DNA from: Tricholoma matsutake
Lineage: Eukaryota > Basidiomycota > Agaricomycetes > Agaricales > Tricholomataceae
Direction of reading: 5' to 3'
NCBI GenBank assembly: GCA_026075535.2
Contig: AP026547.1
Span: forward strand, 620,001-684,000
DNA length: 64,000 bases
Under the pieces are notes generated by a model that worked only from the letters and a program-made list of their open reading frames with translations, had not been told where the DNA came from and did not search any database. The position numbers and the translations under genes are program-made. Below, piece after piece: positions 44,691 through 58,295 of this stretch; positions within the stretch are counted from its first letter, which is position 1; every line of letters begins with the position of its first letter.

Positions 44691-45065
44691 CGAGTTTGGC
44701 AGCCTACACTAGACTTAGGTTTACCAAAAGACAGGATCAAATTATCTTCGTTGCATGGAAGTAGGAACCATAAGTTACTACAAATAAAAGAATAGGAAGT
44801 TACTATACCTTCATTGCATGGAAGTAGGAACAAAGGTTAAGGAATAAAAAATAAGTAATATATAAGAAAAAGATCGACCGTGTAAGTAAAAGGCTGCATC
44901 GAGCATAGTGTGTGATTTGGGAAGGCTGCATCTGGCATAGTCACAAAATAGGAAGGTACCACATCAATAGGATAATGTTGGCACTGCTGGATGTGGATAG
45001 AAGGGTAATAAGGATGTATGGTGCCGTTGCCAGGATGCATGTTGCTGGTTGTTGTTGTCATATTT

Positions 45066-45480
45066 GCCAGTGGCTGTGCCGGTGGCGAGGGTGATTGTGT
45101 CGGCAATGTGTGTGGCTGTGTCAGCGCTGTGGGAGTGTGTTGGCAGTGTAGGGTGGCCATAACTCACTGTAACACAGACATTGGTATATCTGGTGTTGGT
45201 GAGTTGTTTATATGCTGTAGGTGGCTATGCTATCGCCAGTGGCTGTGCCGGTGGCAAGAGTGGTTGTGTTGGCGATGTGTGTGGCTGTGCTGATGCCGTG
45301 GAAGTGTTTAACAGTGGTGTAGTAATGTAACACAGACATTGGTATGTCTGGTGTTGGTGAGCTGTTTATGCACTGTAGGTAGCTGTGCTATTGCTGGTGG
45401 CTGTGTTGGTGGCAAGGGTGGTTGTGTCGGCAATGTGTGTGGTGTGCCAGCGCCATGGAAGTGTGTAATGGCAGCATAGG
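45066..45480 (+). repeat. minisatellite, ~160-170-bp unit, 2.5 copies
   Basis: Units start gccagtggctgtgccggtgg (45066, 45235) and gctggtggctgtgttggtgg (45393). They share tgtaacacagacattggtat and tctggtgttggtgag. The sequence is GT-rich without a credible ORF. Confidence 0.85.
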
Positions 45481-46642
45481 TAAATTAACTTGTCATAATG
45501 TCATGAGTCTGTGGGGGACTTACAAAATCCAATGACTTCCTTCCTCCAGCTCAGAACTTAACAGCGACCTGCTTTGGTGGTAGGGTTTTAATGTTTTTCA
45601 AATCGGGAACTTAGATTAGATTGAAAGTTTGCAACACAAAAAATCTAATGGAGCTTCTCTACAACCAAAATTAAAAAATTGGTCTGCAAGGAACCCTGGA
45701 GATTATATCTTAGAAACTTTCTGTGGGGCCTGATTTCTGTGGGGCCTGATTTTTTAAATATGCTGTTTTGCAATGTGCATTAACTTTCTACTGGTCGCCT
45801 CTGCCAAAATGTCACACTCTGTCACACTTTGATCATGTGATCAAGCTGGTTCTGAGTTCTCAATTTATTGAGAATGAGGCCTGTTTGGGTTGGGCCCAGT
45901 GAATGTCTCATACACTTTTTCATTGCCGCAGCACCTTATGTAATCTACTGTTCTATCAGCTGACTCAACTCTCCCACACACTGACATTTCCATTCCCACC
46001 ATCTCAAAGCTCAACGTTACATTCAACCACCATATGCATCCCTCCCATAAGACCTCACCCCCTCCATAAATGCGACCTCGACCACCACCATTTTTTCCTG
46101 CTGACAAGTTTCTAGGTACAACAACAATGCACACGGCCCATACAGCCTCCTCCCCATCCAAATGGGATGTGAGGGGTTCATTTTCATCTAGCACAACCCC
46201 AGGCAGGTGCCATGAGTGGGTAACCACAAGGTAAGTACCCTACCACTGTATTCCCACCCTGTCACTCTTCGAAATATGTAAGGGATCCAGCCCGCCACCA
46301 CCGCTGCTGCAACTACAACTGCAATCGCTGCCGTGAGCGACTGCTTGCAGGGTGGAGCAGAACGATAACAATAATGGCATGGAATGACAGATGGGGCAGG
46401 GACATCAATGCAGACAGGGACCATCCACCATTCCCCACCTCGCGACAATGACGAGGAGACAACAAGGTGGGATGACAGCCACCACCACACAACAGGGATG
46501 ACAGCAGCCACATCATGACCCCCTCTCCAGATAGAATCTCCTTTTCAATTAATATTGTTGCCTTGCCCCTCGCACTTGCAGGAGGGGTTTAGTTTTTTTT
46601 GTATTTAAATGTGTAGTACTCAGGTTGTAATTCATTTTTTGA
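45481..46642. other. no identified gene
   Basis: There are overlapping frames of 70-120 codons on both strands (45865-46227, 46188-46511) without recognisable domains. Confidence 0.4.
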
Positions 46643-46647
46643 CCCAG

Positions 46648-47354
46648 TGTCAAGAACCGTTCCTCGCCCAATCGGAACCCACATCCATCCGACCTTTTCC
46701 CACATGTCAAACATGACTTTTGTCTACGCCTCCCGATTTCATTCCTGGCCGCCTTGCACTGCCCACACTGCTGTGCACCAGGCCGCCTTGTACAGCATCC
46801 ATGGCTGCCTTCCCAAGGCTGCCGTCTCTATTGCAAATTCGACTACAGATTCCTGTGCAGCTCCCACTAAATAATTTATCTATGCAGTCGAGACACTGCC
46901 GCAGTCTTTGTTCCTGTTCCACATTATTCTGGACCACAGTATTTAAGCTTAGTTAGTTTTGCCTTGTATTCTTCAGTTCATATATCAACATAGACTCAAC
47001 TTTACCCTGCCAATCTAAAACCTCCTTCTACTCCAACCCCTGTCCTCTAAGAGTCTGAACTACATTCGACTCAACCTCTAGTCTCCCTCTGAAGTTCTAG
47101 TCTCATCTGAACTTAACCTAAGTCCCTCTGTACTCCTCCCCACATTTACCCGCACTTTCCCGCTCCTACCTCTAAACCCTCAACTTGAAATTAGGACACC
47201 AGACGAGGTGAAGGGCGCCGCTTCTTACAAGCTGAAGCCAAGTCCTTTCCGTTTCCCCTCCCGCAGAATCCGCATCGACCCAACAATCTCCCACTATCAT
47301 CACCTGCAGTCTCTGGTCGGATTCCGAAGCAGCCTCTAGGATCAGTTCTTAACA
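46648..47354 (+). mobile_element. solo LTR of the gypsy copy-1 family, 707 bp
   Basis: It starts TGTCAAGAAC and ends GTTCTTAACA (imperfect inverted ends), flanked by the 5-bp duplication CCCAG (46643-46647 and 47355-47359). It matches the LTR at 27250-27915. A TATA-like agtatttaagcttag lies near 46939. It was formed by recombination between the two LTRs of an inserted element. Confidence 0.95.
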
Positions 47355-47485
47355 CCCAGTTCTTAGCACTCTCAAATCGTGTGATAGTCAGAAAATTGAA
47401 ACATAGATTATATTTTTGACTTGGGGAACGACCTTCCCTTTTTGGATGTCAGTGTGGGGGAGAGTAAGGGTACTTGTTCTATCAA

Positions 47486-47583
47486 AGGTAAGTGTTTCCA
47501 TGACTTTCTTGCCTCCTATATCTTCTATAATAACTTCAATAACAAGGTAAGTGTTTCCATGACTTTCTCGCCTCCTATATCTA
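47486..47583 (+). repeat. 59-bp tandem duplication
   Basis: aggtaagtgtttccatgact... occurs at 47486 and 47545 with one or two differences. Each copy begins with a splice-donor-like aggtaagt. Confidence 0.85.
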
Positions 47584-50500
47584 TAACTTCCCTGTCTTCC
47601 CACATGCTCTCTCATCGCTTGTCATTATGTTTGTTGACCGTCGCTTGGGGTTATCCTACATACACATATACTTTGGTGCAGCTGGGTGTGCTTTTGCACA
47701 CAAAGACTATTTGTTACAAATCCGGGTCCTGGTGACAGAGGTGTTATGCAAAATCTGATGCTCTGTTTTTGGACTGCCTTATGAGAGCCAGCTTCATGCT
47801 TCCCCTTACATTTGAAGTCACTGTGCAGGATGAAAGTGAGGTGTGGACCTGTGTTCATGGACAAAGAAGGTTACAAACATTGAGCTTGTTCTTTGCTGGT
47901 GTCATCCCTTGTAGCTTTCCTTCCTGCTGATTCTTATATCTTTGCTGAATATTTTCTCACAGATTGTGACCGGCTTTTTCACCAGACATGGTGGATTGCC
48001 GAGCAGCATCCCACAGAGAAGCGATTACCTCAGGAACACCTTCATTTTTTGCATGCTGTGCAGGTCAAAGTATCAGTGGTTACTTCTGCATGTGCCGAGG
48101 TGCAGTCCTCCTGGCTTTCTGGAACTTCTGAATTTGTTTGTAACCTTGGTCATTGGTTCTTACATGTTACTCACAAAGTTGTATTATGCATTTTTTGATA
48201 TGTTGGTGTTTCTTTTTTTGTACAATAGGAGTGATTACTGTATTTAGTGAACACAAACAGACACATTATTATGGATGGTAAAATGGATGAAAATTCTTTT
48301 AGCGACTTGTGATGTCAATTGCACTTTCTCTCATGGATGCGGTTTACTAACTCGATTTTGAGCGAGGTCCTGTGTCATTGACAGGGCGTTCTTTGTTTGT
48401 GCACCACGACACCTTGATGCCACAGCGATTCACAGTTGTTGGTGAAATCTATGATGTTATTCCACTAGATGTAGAGGTACATGAACTGTTTTGTACTTGC
48501 ATTGGTTATCCATTGAAGGCATGCATAGTTGATGCTTCTGGTGTTGCACGCACCTTCTTTTAATGTTGGCTTTGGACGCACAATGTTTGATAACCAGATT
48601 GCTACTTTGAAGGAGATTCAATCCTGTGATGAGACAGTTGACCACCATCTCAGAGTGGTACTTTTTTTCTTTATTTTGTGTCCCTCGTGTTCTTATCATC
48701 TGTCACCAGCTTGTAGAACAGGGTGGAGGCGCTTTTGACACACCAGGGGTGGGCAAGACTCTCCTTGTTTCCTTTGCTCCTTGTTCTGCAGACATTAAGA
48801 TCATGGCTTATGGCTTGTATGTCCAATGTGTAGCAGAGTTGTTTACAGAGCAGAGTGTTGACAGCATGTCAGCCAATAGGGTATGTGTATTACAGTTGTG
48901 CACTGATGCTTCACTAATTTGAGTCCCTCTGTAGTGGTATTCTATTTGTGCCTCTCATGTGGAATTGTTGATGTAGCAATCGATTTCTGGTGCCCATTTT
49001 TATTTTGAGATAGTCGAGTAGTGACCAGTTTCAAAGCACATGGGTTGTTAGGATGTACACATGTCGTTACAAGTAACTTACTCTACTAGCCCCTAGATGC
49101 AGACCTCCACCAACTGGCATGTTCAGCTTGGTGCATCTGTAGTCTAGTTTGATATCCCATAACCACTATAAAAAGCCTTTCTCTCTGAACAACCCCCTCC
49201 AATGATTTCAGTATGTTTAGCGGTGCTCTTGATCCTTCCCACATTATTTTGAATTGTATGAGTGTGTACTTTTGGGTGCGCTGCTCTACAGGCAGAGAAG
49301 GGCAGACAGCAATTATCTTGGTCCTGCTGTTTGTGCTGGCTCCTACAGTCAAAAACGCCTTCATGAAATCATCTTGGTCTTTTTGAAAATGGAGCACCAA
49401 ACTCTTGATTCATTGCAAGAGCGAGGTTTAAATCTGCACCTGAAGTGTTCATGACCCAGGGTACCAGTGTGGCAAGCTAACGATAACAGTCAGATATCTT
49501 AAGATGCAGAGGAAAGGTTGTGTTCAAACCTTGCCAGCCGCAGCCTGGAAAATGCACTGAAATGCACTCCATGCCACGATTCCTACATTGCCTTGATTAT
49601 CATATAAATCTCTCATGTCACGTTGGACTTCAAGGCATTTGCTGTGGTGTCTTGACTCATCTTGCAATCTGCATGCATCGCCCTACATTTGTGTGTCAAA
49701 AAAAACCCTGTGTTCTGCAGTATCAAACACGTACACAGTAATTAATCAACAAACAGTTAGGACACAGATGTCCTGGTGTAGTCAGAAGATGCCATTTGAG
49801 ACGACATGGATAATGATGATGTAAAGCACTCATTTGTTGAAACAAAGATTGATGGTTTGTGTTAAAGGTCACACTTTATATAAGTTACAGCAAGATAAAG
49901 TGTTATTTGTTCCCTTTTAGAGTACAATAGGAGCCAGTTTTTCTACCAGAAGCACCACCTCCTCTGCCCTCAATAGGAGACTTCCTCTTTCATCAAAATC
50001 AGAGGCCGGTCTTGAAATGGGCACGTTGGTCATCAGGATGTGGTGCGTGTCATGGTTGACAATCATTAAGGACAGCCATATAATATCTGACTGTTCTTTG
50101 TGCTGTGAGCGACATGATTGATGAATTGCAATCTGGTTGCGAGAGAAAATCTTTAGGAGAAATCTGTCTGAAGCATGTTTTGTGCCTGTAAGTTGTGCCT
50201 GAGTGATTGGAGCATCTACAGAAAGGCGACTTTCTAACTTTGGATAATGCTGTACCAGTCTTCGGTAATAAGCACAGTGTTTGTGTTTTATCATTTCTGT
50301 AGTGTGAAGTTATGGTTAAGTCTGGGGTAAGGTTTTTTCATGGTATAGTGAAGGTGAAGATGATCTCGACTTGTTACCTCCTAAACAGCATGTGAAGGCC
50401 AGAGCAAGGTGTCGATTGTGGGTCTGTGCCTCCCATTGTTTAGGGTGTGTAATCTTGATCTTGCTCGCTATCATCTAGACATTTGCCTCCTAATCGCAAA

Positions 50501-51040
50501 CTCTGAAGTGCATGTGAAAAACACTGTTTCATTTGAACTTGAAGTGAAGTTACTCTGTGTTTTTCAAGTTCAAGGTGCAGACGCGATGGATTCCAGGTTT
50601 GATTTTGACAATGCCCATAAGGTCCATTTGTTGACCGATGGACATGAGTGCTCAATTGTTATTAGGAGTCCGTTTGAAAGACCTCATTGCTGATCCTGGA
50701 ATTACAGAAGTTCGAGATCAGTTGGGAGGATTGCTTAAGGTGAGCTTCAGACATGCATCTCTGTCATATCTAGTAAGAATTCATATGATTCGCAGAGACA
50801 ACCTCATTGGGAGGAGACATTTATGGTCAAGCCTCACCCTGATTTACCAATGTGGTGTTTGTTCAAGAAAACAGCAATGGAGGGAGAATTTCAAGAGGCT
50901 GTTTTCACTGTGCAAGGGGTGTTGACGGAGTTGCAGTTGCCGCCTTTGGAAAAAATCCCCAAGTATGTGAGCCTGCATTGGTGATGATGACACTTACCAT
51001 TCACAGTATGCAGCCAGCCAAATATCATTACCTTTGACAA
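47584..51040 (+). other. probable remains of multi-exon genes, not resolved
   Basis: Plus-strand pieces with protein-like composition occur but cannot be joined: a FSQIVTGFFTRHGGLPSS stretch (~47955), VEQGGGAFDTPGVGKTLLVS (~48710), VHKV/HLLTDGHECSIVIRSPFE (~50620) and LIADPGITEVRDQLGGLL (~50680). Several are bounded by gtaagt/gtatgt-like donors. I recognise no family. Confidence 0.3.
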
Positions 51041-51770
51041 TTGGTCACAGTAAGTGGGTTGGACACCCCTTTTTTTGACAATGTGGTGGTGGCAGTTAGT
51101 GAAATATATGGTGTATTTGACCATGCATTTACCCAAGGAGCGTTGGGTTCCTGGGCTCTGATGGAATCACATTGTCCATCACTTGAAGCATCCAATTGCT
51201 ATTTCATGCCTACAAACTGGGGTTACGCTTGGAAAGTGTTCCATTTCAAGAGAACATTGATCCTTCTGGATTACTCGCTAAAATGTTAACTTCTTCGGGG
51301 GCTTGATGCACACACACAGAGGATAACGAGGTCAAGTACTGTCAAGGGTTCAGAGTACTGGATGGCAAATATAGGCATGCATACTTTCTATAACAATCTA
51401 GGTAAGAACTTATTGTTAATATGTCAAATGAAGGTTCAAGGTGTGCTGTCCTCAATTGTTCAGACAAGGGGACATTGTAGAGCTGCAATTGTCTTTTGTT
51501 GTCATTCCACTTAAAGAGGACCGGAAGAAAGGGAAGCAGTACAAGATGCTGGTAGTTTTACGATCTATGGCCCTCCTTGACACACAATTTAGCACAGTAA
51601 ACATTTCATTGCTCTAATTATGAATGTGAACCTCATCATTTGTTGTAGGCTCTCAGAAGACACGGTCTGACCGAAGATAATTACATTGAAACAGAAGGCT
51701 GGGTATGGAACTACCAAGCAGGAGGAGAAGAGACAGGAGAAGGACAAATTGATGGATGTCGAATGATGAG
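51041..51770 (+). pseudogene. hypothetical protein, recurrent agaricomycete type (unnamed)
   Basis: Ordered segments: FFDNVVVAVSEIYGVFDHAF, MESHCPSLEASNCYFMPTNW, GYAWK, then (shifted) PFQENIDPSGLLAKMLTSSG, HTEDNEVKYCQGFRVLDGKY, and after a likely intron CCPQLFRQGDIVELQLSFVV, IPLKEDRKKGKQYKMLVVLR, SMALLDTQFS. From memory, predicted proteins with the order NWG.AW...PFQE.ID..GLL..ML...HTEDN.V.YY...PQ.FR.GDIVE.Q.SFVV recur in Agaricomycete genomes, but I cannot give a domain name or function. A frame shift near 51240 and a stop near 51297 suggest decay. Confidence 0.45.
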
Positions 51771-53840
51771 ACTGTGGGCCCTGATTTCTGTTTGTATGTG
51801 TCCAAAGGGTTTCTGGTTTCAGCTTTATGTTGTGTTGTTTGTTCTAGGCATGTAGTGGAGCTAAACATTTTGTGGCACAGTAGATTATGAACACACATCT
51901 TTATCATGAACAAATGGCTGGTAGAATACCTAACAACCCAGACCCTAGCTTGTCCTACCCTGCCCACACCATATCACCACCAGCCAATTGAGAAGATGGA
52001 CTAAATGAACACAAAGTGCAGTGCAGTAGAACATCATACTCAAACATGTATCGCCAGCAACAATCTGATGAAACATCATAAGCAAATGTGTGATCATCGA
52101 GACATTAATCATTTACCATGTAAGTCCAGATGCAAGCTGTACTAAATCGTGCCGACATTCTAGGTGATGTGCATACAAACAGGCCACATGCTTGTTAGCG
52201 TTCTACGCACATCATCTCAAACTGTGCATTGAATTTGCAAAGTACGGAGGAGTAAAAAGCAGCGAACCAGACAGAAACCAATACTCGGAGGAGGTATATG
52301 AACCGAAGCAAATGCAAGAATCTGCTGGAAGTTAGGATACATGACAAAGATGGGAGACCAATTACAGGATACATCAAGAAATAGTTGAATCTCTTGGAAG
52401 AGTATATTACGTCTCCACTTGAATGACCGTCCGTCGTATACGTCTGATTAGTTCAAAAGGGCCCAGGGGGAAAGAGATCCAGGACCAGTGGAGGTACCAC
52501 AATTAGATGACTAAAGATGATGTAGCCAACTGTGACCAGACAAAGCTGATCATGCACAAGTGTTGGGCTGGAAAGTAAATGTTCAAATTAGCTGAATAAA
52601 TTGCAATTAATCTGCCACCTCACCGTGTTGTGGTGTAATAAATGTGGTCAACGTCCACTGAGAAGAAGTAGGTAAAGCATTTCTAGATGAATCTGGGTGT
52701 CATTTACGGTGGCTCCAACATTAGGGCATAGTTTCTGCCATAAAAATTGACTGATAGTAAAACAAGCACACATTTATAGACCGTGACAGTCAAATAGCCA
52801 GCTGTTCCCATTTCAAAAACCGAAAAGACCAGATGCGTGCTTGTCGCCTCATGTAGAGTTAATTGCTGTCTGAAATCAAGGGTTGTGTGGTTAAGTGATA
52901 TGGAGTGGCAACTAGTAGAGCCTTTCATTTACACGAGTTATGGGTGTATCAGGTGAACATCTAAATGCACATGAACTTTAATGCCGCGTAACCTCCAAGG
53001 CGCGCTGAAGAAAGTGATGCCTGTGAGAATGCCGAGTTCTTTCATTGTCAAAGTAGTGAGTCTCTTGTACAAGGGGTGCTTCTTAAATGACAGACACAAA
53101 TCTAGATGCTGTTTCCGGAGTAGTTGCAGCCATGTTTGTCTCCATTGTTGCAATGTGGCAGCATAACGATGAGAGTCAAAACATGAGAGGGGGTTATGGA
53201 TGTTGTAGAAGTAAGCTGAGTTGTCCTGGTGAAATGGACTCATGCTGGAATTCCAGTTGTGAGTATTCATGGTTGTTCAACATCAACCACATTTTGTGAC
53301 ACTGTGGCGATTGTGTAAATATGTGTAAAGGTATGATGCACGAGCAAATCCAATTTCTGAAAGTTGTGTTTCATTCGTGCATCATATATTTACATGTGTT
53401 GACACATTTCCTGAACGTATGTGTTTTCTTTTCTTCTTTCTTCATGTGGGTGGGTTGCATTCTCGTTGCTTGTCTTCCTCCTCCTTCTTTAACTGTCTCT
53501 ATAGTTTATGCAGTTAAGCGAGAATAGTGAAACTGGAAATTTTTCAACCATCACCAATGTGTTCGAATGCATTCTTCAAACTGCATACACAAACTCAAGA
53601 CCTCGCGAGCATGACAGTGTCTGTCACTCTCACAGCTTGACTTTGTGTCAGCTGTGTTTTGCCATAGTTGGAACAAATGGTGAATTCTCTTTTGTTTCTC
53701 TTACTGATTTTGTAGCTATAAAAATACAAATGCAAATGTGAATTTCTGGCAGTACCAATGTCGACAGCCCCACATTCATGACATTTCAAGATTTTTTGTA
53801 TTAGTCCCAACAGCTTTTCTCATTAATTTTGCAATGCATT
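51771..53840. other. no identified gene
   Basis: Only short frames on both strands. Nothing matches a family I know, and no repeats stand out. Confidence 0.4.
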
Positions 53841-55390
53841 TGGACAGATGAGTTTAACGCAAACAACATTGACGGTGACTATGACATGGATTTCAATCTG
53901 TATGATCACTGGATCTTTCAGATATAGATGATGACAATGAACCTCCCATCAAACACCCACGTGTGTCCAGAAACAAGATAATGGAACACATTGCTAGGTT
54001 CAACTACCAACACTCAAGTGCAATCACCTCTCTATGTTCTCGCCACTCATTTACAAAAAAAACTACAAGCTGTCAAGGACAAACATGATGACATGCTACG
54101 AAAGCCTACCCTCGTCAAGCTCTATGGCTCAATAAACCCAAACAAAAATACATGACCATAATAAATTTTGTGCGTAGCATTCATAACTCCTATATTTTAT
54201 GCTTATCATCACTCATCCGGATTGTTTTGAAAAAAATAATTTAATGATCGATCGCTCAAATAGAGACCTGAGATCCATTTTAAGAAAATCACAAGTGTTT
54301 TGGAGTCCAGAGATGGTAGCTCCCCTCTTTACCTTGAGTGATTTAACTCCTAGATGCATTGTTTTTTCTCTGACAATTTCAAGATGCCCAACACAGCTGT
54401 GACTCGCACAAGGCAAGTTTGCACTGGTTTTTCAATGGTTAGATCTAACAGAATCATACCTATTCAGCAAAGCAATTACTATCAAAGCCCCTGTCATAAA
54501 GCTCACTAGTAGAGAAAAGTGAGTCTCATTCATTGAGGACAACAGACACTAATCATAACTTTTTCATGCTGCCTCTCAAGAGCTGAGCTTGATTTAGCAG
54601 CATGAGTTGTGATTTACTTTTAGTTGTCAAGTAAACTTATTGCTGTCTGGCTAGTTTTGTGGCCAGGCTCCTCCATTGTGTGTATTCCCACATTGAGAAG
54701 GTGCACAAAAAAACTAACACAAGATGACAGGCCAATGGTATCTGAAAGGTTGCATCATCAAATCAAGTTTGCCAGAGATGTGGGCACATCATTTTCGAAC
54801 GGGCTCCTGGGTGTTTTGACATGTATGCATCTAGCAAGTTCTTGGAAGTACCTCCCACAAAGAAATCATGATCAGAGATCAAGCCCTCCCCTGTTTTGGT
54901 CAAGTTCAAAGCACTGCTGGCTGTATCTGTGCTGTACATGTTCAATAGTCTGCATACTGGCTGTTGCTTATGATGGGTGACAGGACTGCATTGGATGAAG
55001 GGCTTCAAGAGATAGGCAAGCAGGGAGGCACACTGGAATTTGGAGAAACAATGTATGTTATTGGTCTACTTACAGATGTTTCACTATTCAACATTGTCAA
55101 CAGGAAAAGAAACAATCACCCCAAATACTCAGTGTATCAGGATGATTACAATGGAGAGCTAACAAAACACAGATGGGCAGTTATGAAGTCTAGGAAATTA
55201 CTTGAGGCTGAGGCAGATGTCTCTATCAAAGACAGGTGTGAGAAACAAGACACGTAGGTGAGCATGGACTTACCGACATGTTTAGCATTCCTGGGAAGAA
55301 AAAGGGATTGGCAACATCATCCATGCTTTCGGCCAGGACAAGGTTAATTTGCCATGCTTGGACCTAAATGATTGTTATTAATTTTCTTTC
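53841..55390 (+). other. possible 5' exons of the gene at 55.4-57 kb
   Basis: Pieces such as DNEPPIKHPRVSRNKIMEHI (~53940) and DRTALDEGLQEIGKQGGTLE...YVIGLLTDVSLFNIVNRKR (54976-55110) have coding character and the same strand as the gene that follows, but exon boundaries are unclear. Confidence 0.3.
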
Positions 55391-57007
55391 AGCAAATCAG
55401 ATGAATGCCCTCCGGCAGCTGTATCTGATGACGAGCTCCCTTCTATGGAAGAGTAAGTCACATTTTATTAATAGTGCATTGAACATGGTTACGACTGAAC
55501 TAGACTAGTGGCATTTTACAAGCAAAAAAAACAGATGGAGGAAGTGAAGACGGCAATCGATCACAGGTTACATGCAATTTTTTTTTTGTGTTGCTAGCAA
55601 ACTAATCACTTTATTTGTACAGTATTAATGAACTGGGTTCCTCACCCAACACAGACATGATGATTGGGACTGAGCTGAGTTTAGAGGAGCTGAATGAGGG
55701 TTCAGACACCATGTGGGAAGGAATAGATGACACATGAGCAGCTGCATATTTTTTTTGACATGCTTTATTTAATGTGTCGTTCATAGTCAGCCTTCTTTGA
55801 TACAAGGGGGAGTCACTGACGACGCTGTTCCTGATGGAGAAAAGCAAGATGCCGTTGCGGAAGGTGATCAAGAAGAAGACAATATATTAGATGACGTGGC
55901 CACGACTCAGGATGATGGCTACACAGTCATGATAGAAGGACTTCAAGATATTGCGTTGAGGCCATTGTATGAAGGACTGCCTCATCTTTGGTATGTAACT
56001 TTTTTATGGATGGACACACAATTAATAAGTAACATACTATTCAGTCGCTTGTGTGAGGTCAAACCTTACAAAAAGAATGGCCCAAGGGAGATGTCATGCG
56101 CTGATTTTGCTAGAATTTGCAAGAACTTGTCAACAGAGCAAAAGCGGTACATTGTGTTTGTATTGTGATCACAGATAAACTAACCACATTCTCAGACAAT
56201 TGCTTAAGGCACTAGGTTTTATGCAATCAGGGCAGTATGTAAATACTGTGCATGTTGATCCAAACCAGCTATATGCAGAGGATGGACAGCTTAAAATAGG
56301 GAAGACCTGACAACTTGCTGTTCACGTTATGACTGGCTCTCTTAGTGAATCCTTCTTGGTGACACCTGGCTTGGCTGGGCCTACCGCTAACCAGTGGAAT
56401 GTACACAAGATCACGATTGCACCATTCACACAGGATATGCAACGAGACACTTCATTATGGGGGCAATTATTGGAATTTCATGTGATTGCATCCAATGCAT
56501 GTGAAGCAGGATTTACATTTACCACATGTGGTGAGGATCTGAGTGGAGGAAGTATGGGTAAGGTTCATTGTTCGAATGTTCTTCTGTCTCACATGTAAAT
56601 TGCAGCTCAGAGCACCCCTGCGAGAAGACGATCATCAAATGTGAAGATGGTTTCCTCTACTTTGCTCTCTTGCAGTGCTGATGACCTTTATGGCACATTG
56701 AGATTGTATGAGGAAAGAGGTGTGTATATCTTACTATTTTCGCATTGCTGCTGACCGAAAAACAAAAGTTCCTATATATGATGGCAGAGCTACCAAGAAT
56801 CATGCTGTGTTTGATTTCTCTGCTGCAGATTTCAGATGTCTCTTATCTTGGCCCTTGTACAAGGATAATGAAGAGAAGATTCCATTAGAAGCTGTTGTGA
56901 CTGTCGGTTACATGGTCTCGAAGTACACATCGAAGATGGGCAAGCTCAATTTATCATCTAATGTGTTGTTTGTGATCGTACTTTCTGTACCAAATGGGGT
57001 CGAATAG
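55391..57007 (+). pseudogene. multi-exon hypothetical protein, recurrent agaricomycete type, one premature stop
   Basis: Small acidic exons (SDECPPAAVSDDELPSMEE; LGSSPNTDMMIGTELSLEEL; VTDDAVPDGEKQDAVAEGDQ...) precede RLCEVKPYKKNGPREMSCAD and FARICKNLSTEQKR. An intron (56155-56202) leads to QLLKALGFMQSGQYVNTVHV. A TGA at 56308-56310 follows GQLKIGKT. Then QLAVHVMTGSLSESFLVTPG, QDMQRDTSLWGQLLEFHVIA, GFTFTTCGEDLSGG; and after introns LYGTLRLYEER, VPIYDGRATKNHAVFDFSAA, DFRCLLSWPLYKDNEEKIPL, EAVVTVGYMVSKYTSK, LSSNVLFVIVLSVPNGVE and a stop. The splice at 56723-56771 keeps phase. The TGA sits where Arg (KTRQLAVHV) would be natural. Similar predicted proteins recur in Agaricomycetes; the function is unknown to me. 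Confidence 0.55.
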
Positions 57008-58295
57008 ATAGAGGAACATAGTGTACAATTGTGATTGTATGAAGTGTGAATACAATAACTATATGATGAACACGAGAAATCCTGACAAATTTAGTTGAGT
57101 TTTAACTCAGATTACACTGATCATTACCTTGATGCCCTGTCAACTTCAAGTTGAATGCCTCATGAGTTGTATCACAGCTACTGCTCATCATTACTCCTTT
57201 TTGTGCCCTTGCCTCGCCTGTGATCGTTATGACTCTAGCTATTTGACATCACCCCTTGTGATGAGATGTGGGAATCGTCCAAACGGCATTTTGCAAAAGC
57301 TGCAACTGGTGTGGGGCATGACTGGTGCTACAGCAAAGTTTTTTTATGATAGCAGTTGTATCTCATCAAGCTGGCCAATTTGCTGTGCTCTATGGTCCTC
57401 AGAGACCCTTTTTCCGAGTCCAATGGCACCCACATCTGGTTTGAAATCCCACCCAAACATTTCCCTGACATCCACCTCCATCCTCTCCCTAAACTCCCTT
57501 GACCATCCTCTGCAATCCATCTCTTCGAAACCATGCACCTTCATCTTCATTTCCTGGCACTCACCAGTGAGGTACCTCCCCTCCATTGCCGCATCAACCA
57601 TTGTCACCTCCATAGCCAAATCATCGGACAGTGGACACGCCTACTTACATCTTCTATCCTTGACCCATCTCCCATCCCCTTCGCACTACTAAGACCTTCC
57701 ATGAGCTCAATCTTACCCTTTGCTTTGCCCATAACCATATGCCTCACATGTAGAAAAGAAATCTGAGTGTTTTGGAGATGATCAATCCGGAGATGTGTAA
57801 TTGGGATCAGGGAAGAGCCTGAGAGCATGTGATAATAGAGAGGAAGTGGGCCAGAGCAGAAGGAGAGGGGTTGGGTTGGTGGAAGTTGGGGACATGCATG
57901 CATCATATGCTCTCGGGGAAAGACTGTGAGCCTCATGGAGCGAGACACAGAACCTAGATGCAGAAGTGTATCCCAGAACATGCCCTCCCTCTCATCATGC
58001 CTACTGAGCCCTGGGATTGCTTACAATGTGACACTTGCCTCCTGAATTACAAACATAGCATGCTACATACACAAAGGACAACATGAACTATACATTTAGG
58101 CAACATTCTTCTACTAGTACAACATCATCAGTACTGTCAGTGCTAGACAACACACTTGAACTTGATGAAGCACAGCTCGCCCTTTGGTCTAGTCTCAGAA
58201 ATTCTGCCTTTCAAATCAACAACCTCATATTTATATCCTATCACAATCATCGACACAATCATCTTGATCTCTAATTTCGCAAGGAATTTGTAAAC
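57008..58295. other. no identified gene
   Basis: Frames of 60-190 codons overlap on both strands. The minus-strand set at 57344-57981 (MKVHGFEEMDCRGWSREFRE, MEVDVREMFGWDFKPDVGAI) looks the more protein-like but needs a frame change and matches nothing I know. Confidence 0.35.

Noticed and set aside
57129..57692. 187-codon plus-strand frame
   Set aside because: Ser/Leu/Pro-rich, no domain, and the opposite strand looks at least as protein-like.
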